Shown: one piece after another, positions 32,475 through 39,115 of the stretch
Layout of the letters: the number at the start of each line of letters is the position of its first letter
How positions within the stretch are numbered: the stretch's first letter is position 1
NCBI GenBank assembly: GCA_041390365.1
Contig: JAWKQB010000002.1
Location: 423,501-487,500 of the forward strand
Reading direction: 5' to 3'
DNA length: 64,000 bases
DNA from: Syntrophotaleaceae bacterium
GTDB lineage: Bacteria > Desulfobacterota > Desulfuromonadia > Desulfuromonadales > Syntrophotaleaceae
Made by a program: the position numbers and the translations under genes
The notes under the pieces: model-generated
Seen by the model: the letters and a program-made list of their open reading frames with translations, nothing else
The model's database searches: none
What the model was told of the DNA's origin: nothing

Positions 32475-34118
32475 GTGCTGAATCAGACCAAAGCCTGGCA
32501 GGACCTGCTGGACCATTGGCGTGAAATCTCCGGACTGCACATGCGGGACATGTTCGACCAGGACCCCGAACGCTTCGACCGGTTTTCACTTCAGCTGAAA
32601 GATATTCTCTTCGATTTTTCCAAAAACCGCATCACCGGGGAAACCCTGCAGCTGCTCTGCGATCTGGCTCGCGAAAGGGGCCTGGATGAGAAGCGGGAAC
32701 GGATGTTCGCCGGTGAGAAGATCAACTGCACGGAGAAAAGAGCCGTTCTGCACGTGGCCCTGCGCAACCGGTCCGATCGCCCGATTTATGTCGACGGCGA
32801 GGACGTCATGCCTGGTGTCCGTTCCGTCCTGGCCAGAATGCGTGAGTTTTCGGAAAGGGTTCGCAGCGGCCAATGGCAAGGATTTACCGGCAAACCTGTC
32901 AGCGACATCGTGAATATCGGCATTGGCGGCTCCGACCTGGGCCCCCTGATGGTCACCGAAGCTCTGAAGCCCTACGGCCGGGATAACCTGCGGGTCCATT
33001 TTGTGTCCAATGTTGACGGCACCCATCTGGCGGAAACCCTCAAGCCCCTCGATCCGGAAACCACGCTTTTTCTAATCGCCTCCAAGACCTTTTCCACCCA
33101 GGAAACCCTGACCAACGCCCATTCGGCCCGTGACTGGTTCATGCGGGCGGCCGGCGACGAAAGGCATGTCGCCAGACATTTCGTGGCGATCTCGACCCAT
33201 GCGGAGCGGGTCCGACAATTTGGCATCGACCTGGAAAACATGTTTGAATTCTGGGACTGGGTCGGGGGTCGTTATTCCCTCTGGTCGGCCATCGGCCTGT
33301 CGATCGCCCTGTTCATCGGCATGGACCGGTTCGAGGAGCTGCTGGACGGAGCCTGGACCGTTGATGAACATTTCCGTACGGCCCCCCTGGAAAAGAACCT
33401 ACCGGCCGTCATGGGCCTGCTGGGAATCTGGTACGTCAACTTTTTCGATGCGGCCAGCCAGGTCATCCTGCCTTATGATCAGTACATGCACCGGTTTCCC
33501 GCCTACTTTCAGCAGGGCGACATGGAGAGCAACGGCAAAAGCGTGACCTGTTCCGGTCGAACTGTGGAGTATGCCACGGGACCGGTTATCTGGGGGGAAC
33601 CGGGCACCAACGGACAGCACGCCTTTTACCAGCTGCTGCATCAGGGAACCCGTCTGGTTCCCGCAGATTTTCTTGCTCCTGCCCAAAGCCAGAATCCCCT
33701 CGGACGGCATCATGCCATTCTGCTGTCCAACTTCTTTGCCCAAACCGAAGCGCTGATGAAAGGGCGTACCGAGGCCGAAGCCCGCCGGGAGATGGCAGAG
33801 GCCGGCCTGTCCAAGACCGAGATCGAACGGCTGTTGCCCCACCGGATATTCAGCGGCAACCGGCCCAGCAATTCCTTTCTGTTCGACAGATTGACCCCGC
33901 GCACGCTGGGCATGCTGATCGCTCTTTACGAACACAAGATTTTCGTACAGGGCACGATCTGGGACATCAATTCCTTTGATCAGTGGGGTGTGGAACTCGG
34001 CAAGCAATTAGCCGGAGTCATTCTGCCGGAACTGGAGTCACCAAATCCCGCAACCGGTCACGATTCCTCCACCAATGGCCTGATCAACCATTACAAGCAG
34101 CGCCGTCAACCCGTTTAA
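32475..34118 (+). CDS. pgi: Glucose-6-phosphate isomerase
   Basis: 547 residues from GTG 32475 with AAGGAG eight bases upstream; close to E. coli Pgi (549). SIS-domain enzyme with the signatures NIGIGGSDLGP near 151, SKTFSTQET near 207, the PROSITE block DWVGGRYSLWSAIGLS near 263, GEPGTNGQHAFYQLLHQG near 375 (catalytic Glu and His) and FDQWGVELGK near 500 (catalytic Lys). It interconverts glucose 6-phosphate and fructose 6-phosphate. It is monocistronic, between a repeat element and the sensor kinase. Confidence 0.97.
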   Translation: MLNQTKAWQDLLDHWREISGLHMRDMFDQDPERFDRFSLQLKDILFDFSKNRITGETLQLLCDLARERGLDEKRERMFAGEKINCTEKRAVLHVALRNRSDRPIYVDGEDVMPGVRSVLARMREFSERVRSGQWQGFTGKPVSDIVNIGIGGSDLGPLMVTEALKPYGRDNLRVHFVSNVDGTHLAETLKPLDPETTLFLIASKTFSTQETLTNAHSARDWFMRAAGDERHVARHFVAISTHAERVRQFGIDLENMFEFWDWVGGRYSLWSAIGLSIALFIGMDRFEELLDGAWTVDEHFRTAPLEKNLPAVMGLLGIWYVNFFDAASQVILPYDQYMHRFPAYFQQGDMESNGKSVTCSGRTVEYATGPVIWGEPGTNGQHAFYQLLHQGTRLVPADFLAPAQSQNPLGRHHAILLSNFFAQTEALMKGRTEAEARREMAEAGLSKTEIERLLPHRIFSGNRPSNSFLFDRLTPRTLGMLIALYEHKIFVQGTIWDINSFDQWGVELGKQLAGVILPELESPNPATGHDSSTNGLINHYKQRRQPV

Positions 34119-34226
34119 GCCTTCCTCCCTTTCAAGGGGTTTCCCGCCATCTATTGGGTTAAGGACCGACAAGCTCCGACCCGACGACGGATCTGAGTCG
34201 ATTTCGAAGGATACCGGGCCCGTTTT

Positions 34227-34241
34227 TGGCCGGATTCTTGC
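34227..34241 (+). promoter_or_regulatory. Weak sigma-54 promoter candidate upstream of the PAS histidine kinase
   Basis: TGGCCG-N5-TTGC: GG at 34228-34229 and GC at 34240-34241 with the required 10-base gap, but the -24 box deviates from TGGCAC. It lies about 105 bases upstream of the kinase ATG in a 228-base gap that is otherwise featureless. If real, the kinase-regulator pair would be autoregulated. Confidence 0.3.
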
Positions 34242-34346
34242 TCCTTTCCTTTTAACAATTTCCTGAACCCTGATGATTCAACACGGAAATGGCGTTTAAA
34301 GCGAATTCCGGTCCGCAGCGCGGAGCATTTGTATGACGGTTTTTTG

Positions 34347-36326
34347 ATGGACAGTTTTTTCCTTTTTCCCTCGGTTCTGATTCTGCTGCTTGCCTTTTTC
34401 ACACTGGCCGGCATGCTGTTGTTGCTGCTTTCCTGTCGAAGATTTGGCAAGAAGGCGCTGTTGGCCCTTCAGATCAGTGAAAAACGTTTTGAGACCCTCC
34501 TGGAAGGTATCAGCGATGCGTTGGTTGGTGTCAACGAGAAGGGAGTCATTGTTACCTTTAACAATGCCGCGGAAAAACTGTTCGGCTATACCAAAGATGA
34601 AATGATCGGTGGTCCTCTGGAACGCCTGATTCCAGAACGGCACCGGGAGAAACATCGTCAGGTCATTGGTCAATTTTTTGTCACAAGATGGGATAATCTC
34701 TCCATCGGCGAGGCTGTCGAAGTTCCCGCTTTACACAAAGACGGCAGGGAAATTCTGGTCGAATTGACACTTTCACTGCTGGTCGGAAACAACTCCCGAA
34801 ACGTCCTGGCGTGCATCAGGGACATTTCCCGGCGCAAGGCCGATGAAGATGCTCTGCGTTTGAGTGAGGAGAGGTTCAGGGAAATGGCCGACCTTCTGCC
34901 TCAGTCCATCTTCGAAAGTGACAGAGACGGGACCGTCACTTTTGCCAATCGAATGGCTTTCGAACTTACCGGTACGAAATTCGACTTTGCCAAGGAAAAG
35001 AGAAACCTTTTCGAATGGATATCGCCGGAAGATCGAGACCGCGCAGCCGCGAATATTGCCCGAGTATTGGGTGGGAAAACCCTTCCTGATGAAAAGTATG
35101 TTCTGATTCGGGAGGACGGTACCCGGCTCAGCGTCATGGTGGCTGCCAGCCCGATCTGGCGGGGCCATCAGATTGTCGGGGCCCGAGGCATTGTCATGGA
35201 TATCTCCGAACGGCTGAGGACTGAACGTCTGTTGCGGGAGAGCGGCGAACAGTTCAAGCAGCTGTTTCAGAAATACCAGGCCCTGCTCGACAATATTCCC
35301 GATGCCATAACCCTTCTGGCTCCCGATTTGACGGTGATTCGCAGCAATCTGGGAGCGGCCAAATTGCTTGGAAAGCCGGTCACGCACCTCCCGGGCAAAA
35401 GCTGCACCGACTTGTGGGTTGGCTGCTCCCTGCTTGAGGAAGGCTGTCCCGTTCGAAAAAGCTTCAGAACGGGTAAAACGGAAAAAAACATCATGAAAAC
35501 AGCGGATGGCCGGAGTTGGAGGATCCGGGCCTTTCCGGTCGTTGATGAGAGCGGGGAAACCGTAGAGGTCATCGCTCATACCCGGGATGTCACCCGGCAA
35601 CTGCAGATGGAGCAGGAGGCGACCCGGGCCAACCATCTGGCCTCTCTGGGGGAACTGGCGGCGGGCGTCGCGCACGAGATCAACAATCCGATCAACGGCA
35701 TTATCAACTATGCCCAGATTCTGACGGACGATCCCCGGCAAAGCGAGGAGAATCGGGACATTCTGCAGTGCATCATCGATGAAGGGGACCGGATCGCGAA
35801 TATCGTCAGCAACCTGCTGACTTTTGCCAGGGCGCGAAAGGAGAAACAGAACGTCATCTCCATCGGCGACGTCCTGGCAGCGACCCTGCCCCTTGCGGGA
35901 GCTCAACTGCAAAAGGATCATATTCAGGTGCGGCTGGACATCGATCCCGGCCTTCCCATGGTCATGGCCCACACCCAGCAGATCCAGCAGGTCATCCTCA
36001 ATCTGATCAGCAATGCCCGTTACGCTCTGAATCAGCGTTACCCCGGTGCCGATGAGAACAAGATTCTGCAGATCTTTTCCGAGGCGGGAATGGAAGCCGG
36101 CATTCCCATGGTCCGCCTGGTCTTTCTGGATCAGGGCACCGGCATTCCCGCGATCCTGCTGCCGATGGTCATGGACCCCTTTTACACGACCAAACCGAGC
36201 GGGCAGGGGACCGGACTGGGGCTAAGCATCTGCCACGGCATACTCAAGGATCACGGCGGCAATTTGAAAATCGAAAGTGTCGAAGGGGACTACACGTCGG
36301 TCGCAATGGAACTCCCTGCGGCCTGA
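34347..36326 (+). CDS. Membrane histidine kinase with three PAS domains
   Basis: 659 residues from ATG 34347. One N-terminal membrane helix (about 3-28), then three PAS domains (about 38-165, 165-285, 305-420), a HisKA domain with phospho-acceptor His443 in GVAHEINNPINGI, and an HATPase domain (N-box LNLISNARYAL, G-boxes DQGTGIP and GQGTGLGLSIC). The third PAS has a Cys cluster, CTDLWVGCSLLEEGCP. The HEINNP form of the H-box is usual for NtrB-like kinases that pair with sigma-54 activators, and such an activator starts 12 bases downstream. A TTG at 34329 is an alternative start. The signal is unknown. Confidence 0.92.
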   Translation: MDSFFLFPSVLILLLAFFTLAGMLLLLLSCRRFGKKALLALQISEKRFETLLEGISDALVGVNEKGVIVTFNNAAEKLFGYTKDEMIGGPLERLIPERHREKHRQVIGQFFVTRWDNLSIGEAVEVPALHKDGREILVELTLSLLVGNNSRNVLACIRDISRRKADEDALRLSEERFREMADLLPQSIFESDRDGTVTFANRMAFELTGTKFDFAKEKRNLFEWISPEDRDRAAANIARVLGGKTLPDEKYVLIREDGTRLSVMVAASPIWRGHQIVGARGIVMDISERLRTERLLRESGEQFKQLFQKYQALLDNIPDAITLLAPDLTVIRSNLGAAKLLGKPVTHLPGKSCTDLWVGCSLLEEGCPVRKSFRTGKTEKNIMKTADGRSWRIRAFPVVDESGETVEVIAHTRDVTRQLQMEQEATRANHLASLGELAAGVAHEINNPINGIINYAQILTDDPRQSEENRDILQCIIDEGDRIANIVSNLLTFARARKEKQNVISIGDVLAATLPLAGAQLQKDHIQVRLDIDPGLPMVMAHTQQIQQVILNLISNARYALNQRYPGADENKILQIFSEAGMEAGIPMVRLVFLDQGTGIPAILLPMVMDPFYTTKPSGQGTGLGLSICHGILKDHGGNLKIESVEGDYTSVAMELPAA

Positions 36327-36337
36327 GGACTGTGCCT

Positions 36338-38032
36338 ATGAAAAAAATACTGGTTGTCGATGACGAAAAGAGTCTCCGCTTCACCTTTGAGCGTTTTCTG
36401 GTGGAAGAGGGGTATCAGGTGGAAACAGCCGAGGATTTCGAAAGCGCCTCGGTGCTTCTGGAACAGACAAGGTTTGCCATGGTTTTCTCCGATATCGTTC
36501 TCGGCGACAAAACCGGCCTCGATCTGCTCAGGAGGATCAGGAACATCGATCCTGTCTGCCCGGTGGTCATGATTACCGGATATCCAAATATCGAAACCGC
36601 ATCCGAAGCGGTCAGACTCGGTGCCTTCGACTACCTGCCCAAGCCGGTGCTGAAAAAGGACCTGCAGCAGGTGGCCCGGGCCGCCGTCAAGTATCGCGAA
36701 GCCAACGAAAAAAGCGAGGTGTACCGGACTCACCTGGAAGCGGTTTTCAAGAATGTTCAGGATGGTCTGATTACCGTCGATCATGAGGGACAGGTCGCCG
36801 AGTTCAACGAGGCAGCCCAACGTCTTTGCGGGCTCGATGGCTCGGCAGCCGGCCGTTCTTTCCGTGACGCTCCTGCCTGGTGCCAAGGAAAGTGCCTGGA
36901 GGCTCTTTTCACAACCCTCGACAAGCGGCAGCCGGTTGAAATCCGCCGCCTGGAGTGCGGACATCGGGAACGCCCCCGTCAAGTGGTCAGTCTTTCGACA
37001 GCACCTCTGATGGATGGTTCCGGGAACTTCCTGGGTGCTGTCATGGTGGCGCGGGACGAAACGCAGCTTGACCGACTGGAACGAAGCCTGAAAAAAAGGT
37101 CCCGCTATCATCGGATCTACGGCGCCAGTGAAAAAATGCAGGAATTGTACAGCCTGCTCGACGATCTGGCCGATATCCCATCCACCGTTCTGATTACTGG
37201 GGAGAGCGGTACGGGCAAGGAACTGGTGGCGGATGCCCTGCACAGGTCCGGATCGCGCGCCAACAAGCCGCTGGTCAAGGTCAATTGCGCCGCGCTGTCC
37301 GACACCCTGCTCGAGAGTGAACTGTTCGGCCATGTCCGAGGCTCCTTTACAGGAGCGATCAAGGATCGCATCGGACGTTTTCAGAAGGCGGACGGGGGTA
37401 CGATCTTTCTTGACGAAATCGGGGATATCTCACCCAAGATGCAGTTGCGGCTGTTGCGCGTGCTGCAGGAGAGGGAGATCGAACGGATCGGCGAGTCGAC
37501 CCCAACCAAGGTCGATATTCGCATTATGGCCGCCACCAACTGCGATTTGGCGGAAAAGGTTCGACAGGGAACTTTCCGGGAGGACCTCTATTATCGACTC
37601 AAAGTTATCCAGGTCGCGATGCCGCCCCTCCGTAAACGCCTGGACGACATCCCGCTGCTGGTGGAGCATTTCATCGAAAAGATGAATATCACCATGGGCA
37701 GGCAGATTCAGGAGGTGTCCGAAGAGGTTCTGCAGCTTTTTGCCCGCTACAATTGGCCGGGCAACATCCGGGAACTGGAACATGTCATGGAGTACGCCTT
37801 CGCCCGCTGTCGCGATGCCGTTATTGCCTGCAATCATCTTCCCTCGGACCTGAAGGACCGTAGTGTTCAGGATCCGGATGGGGAGTCTGTCGGCGAGGAC
37901 GAGGAGGGAATGATTCTGCAGTCTTTGGAGAAGACATCAGGCAATAAAGCCAAGGCTGCCCGGCTGCTGGGAATCGATCGAAAGACCCTTTATCGAAAAA
38001 TGGCCAAATTGGGCATCGAGTACAACGATTGA
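36338..38032 (+). CDS. NtrC-family sigma-54 response regulator with internal PAS domain
   Basis: 564 residues from ATG 36338 (GAGGAC upstream). Order: receiver (1-120, phospho-acceptor Asp52 in VFSDIVLGDK, Lys in DYLPKPV); PAS (about 128-245) holding CQGKCLEAL and a further Cys in RLECGH; AAA+ domain (about 265-495) with Walker A GESGTGKE, the sigma-54 contact loop as GSFTGA instead of GAFTGA, Walker B GGTIFLDEIGD; and a Fis-type HTH at the end (NKAKAARLLGIDRKTLYRKM). It should open sigma-54 promoters after phosphorylation by the upstream kinase. A near-consensus sigma-54 promoter lies only 230 bases downstream of its stop, an obvious target. Confidence 0.93.
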   Translation: MKKILVVDDEKSLRFTFERFLVEEGYQVETAEDFESASVLLEQTRFAMVFSDIVLGDKTGLDLLRRIRNIDPVCPVVMITGYPNIETASEAVRLGAFDYLPKPVLKKDLQQVARAAVKYREANEKSEVYRTHLEAVFKNVQDGLITVDHEGQVAEFNEAAQRLCGLDGSAAGRSFRDAPAWCQGKCLEALFTTLDKRQPVEIRRLECGHRERPRQVVSLSTAPLMDGSGNFLGAVMVARDETQLDRLERSLKKRSRYHRIYGASEKMQELYSLLDDLADIPSTVLITGESGTGKELVADALHRSGSRANKPLVKVNCAALSDTLLESELFGHVRGSFTGAIKDRIGRFQKADGGTIFLDEIGDISPKMQLRLLRVLQEREIERIGESTPTKVDIRIMAATNCDLAEKVRQGTFREDLYYRLKVIQVAMPPLRKRLDDIPLLVEHFIEKMNITMGRQIQEVSEEVLQLFARYNWPGNIRELEHVMEYAFARCRDAVIACNHLPSDLKDRSVQDPDGESVGEDEEGMILQSLEKTSGNKAKAARLLGIDRKTLYRKMAKLGIEYND

Positions 38033-38079
38033 GGATCGAAGCTGGTCAGCGTTACTTCAAGAAGAAACGAGTGTGGCGT

Positions 38080-38095
38080 GCCCCACATCTGGGGC
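38080..38095. promoter_or_regulatory. Palindrome 1, candidate activator binding site
   Basis: GCCCCA-CATC-TGGGGC, a perfect 16-base palindrome about 180 bases upstream of the -24/-12 element. It shares the half-site TGGGG with the palindrome at 38105-38120. Confidence 0.5.
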
Positions 38096-38104
38096 GAAAA
38101 ATTC

Positions 38105-38120
38105 ATGGGGCATTCCCCAT
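38105..38120. promoter_or_regulatory. Palindrome 2, candidate activator binding site
   Basis: ATGGGG-CATT-CCCCAT, a perfect 16-base palindrome whose centre is 25 bases from that of palindrome 1 and about 155 bases before the -24/-12 element, a normal distance for a bEBP enhancer. Confidence 0.5.
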
Positions 38121-38135
38121 TTTCCCCTTTCTTCG

Positions 38136-38156
38136 CCCGGCCCTTTCTGGGCCGGG
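38136..38156 (+). terminator. Possible terminator of the NtrC-type gene
   Basis: CCCGGCCC (38136-38143), loop TTTCT, GGGCCGGG (38149-38156). The stem is strong but no U-run follows immediately; a CCCTTTTTCC stretch comes about 20 bases later. Confidence 0.4.
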
Positions 38157-38259
38157 AGCCAACCCCTTTCCCCATCCCTTTTTCCTGAAGTCTTGCTAGA
38201 TGGGCCTTTTCGGTTCATTAAATTCTTTCTTCAACAGTTGCAACGACAGGTTGGGCTTT

Positions 38260-38274
38260 TGGCACATCCTTTGC
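38260..38274 (+). promoter_or_regulatory. Sigma-54 (-24/-12) promoter of the chemosensory operon
   Basis: TGGCAC-ATCCT-TTGC: GG at 38261-38262, GC at 38273-38274, exactly the TGGCAC-N5-TTGC consensus. Transcription would begin near 38286 and read the 56-residue Cys protein, cheW and the chemoreceptor. This lies in the 332-base gap 38033-38364, which also holds the two palindromes and a hairpin. Confidence 0.85.
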
Positions 38275-38364
38275 CTAGTATCAACTGCCAAGTGGGAAAT
38301 TGATGCCTCCGCGGGGAAACCTGAGGGGAGGATAAGGCAGCTGGCCCCCTGAATACGATCTAGG

Positions 38365-38535
38365 ATGAAAAGCCAAATCATAAAAATATGCCCCTTTGTG
38401 AATGATCCAGGGCCGGAGTGTTTCTGCCTTGAGATGAACAGCCGCAATATCGAATCGGTTATCCGCTTCTGCAGTGGCGATTACGAAGCCTGTATCATCT
38501 ATCAGAAGCAGGTGCAGAAGGACGGAACCGATTGA
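38365..38535 (+). CDS. Small cysteine-rich protein, first gene of the sigma-54 operon
   Basis: 56 residues, ATG 38365 to TGA 38533-38535. Sequence features: begins MKSQIIKICPFVNDPGPECF, with Cys at 9, 19, 21, 36 and 43; the pattern C-x9-C-x-C-x14-C-x6-C could bind a metal or iron-sulfur cluster. There is no signal peptide or membrane segment. The ribosome site is weak (TAGG just before ATG, GGGAGGATAAGG further upstream). The codon usage and the uninterrupted frame exactly between the promoter and cheW support it as real. I recall similar small Cys proteins beside chemotaxis genes in Geobacter-like genomes, without a known function. It could be a redox or metal sensor for the pathway; this is inference. 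Confidence 0.7.
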   Translation: MKSQIIKICPFVNDPGPECFCLEMNSRNIESVIRFCSGDYEACIIYQKQVQKDGTD

Positions 38536-38594
38536 CACGAGAGCTTTCAGGAAAACCGATTGAATAGCAAACCGAAAAACCATGGAGACTGAAA

Positions 38595-39077
38595 ATGACA
38601 GAAGCTGAAGTGCGAAGCGAGTTTGGGCATGATGGCGGTTATGAAGTGGAAGATACCCAGAAAGACAAGTTCCTGACCTTTCGGGTGGCGGATGAGGATT
38701 ACGGAATCGCCATTCGCCACGTCACGGAAATCATCGGGATTCAGAAGATCACCGTCGTTCCCGACATGCCGAGCTTTATCAAAGGGGTCATCAATCTGCG
38801 CGGAAAGGTGATTCCGGTCATGGATGTCCGGTCACGGTTCTGCCTGAGCGGGCGCGAATACGATGAACGGACCTGCATCGTGGTTGTCAACGTCGACGAT
38901 CGGGCCACCGGCCTGGTGGTGGATCGGGTCAACGAAGTCGCCGACATCCCCGAAGAGCAGGTCGAGGCCCCGCCCGCCGGGGCCCAGAGCGGATCGGGCA
39001 ATTTTATCCTGGGGCTAGGCAAAATCGGCGATTCGGTGAAGATCCTTCTCGATGTAAAGCGCCTGCTATATCAGTAA
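38595..39077 (+). CDS. cheW: Chemotaxis coupling protein CheW (copy 1)
   Basis: 160 residues. The CheW SH3-like fold is clear: KFLTFRVADEDYGIAIRHVTEI near 25-46, VVPDMPSFIKGVINLRGKVIPVMDVR near 54-79 and the final KILLDVKRLL. It couples chemoreceptors to CheA. The first 20 residues are an acidic extension (EVEDTQKD) shared with copy 2. A GGAGA site precedes the ATG. It lies between the small Cys protein (60 bases) and the chemoreceptor (38 bases), in one sigma-54 transcript. Confidence 0.95.
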   Translation: MTEAEVRSEFGHDGGYEVEDTQKDKFLTFRVADEDYGIAIRHVTEIIGIQKITVVPDMPSFIKGVINLRGKVIPVMDVRSRFCLSGREYDERTCIVVVNVDDRATGLVVDRVNEVADIPEEQVEAPPAGAQSGSGNFILGLGKIGDSVKILLDVKRLLYQ

Positions 39078-39115
39078 AATCTGCAGTAAAAGTGTAAATA
39101 AAAAGGAGAGGAAGT

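Noticed and set aside
38281..38583. A 100-residue minus-strand frame in the sigma-54 leader region
   Set aside because: It runs against the promoter and the Cys-rich plus-strand gene and has no ribosome site.
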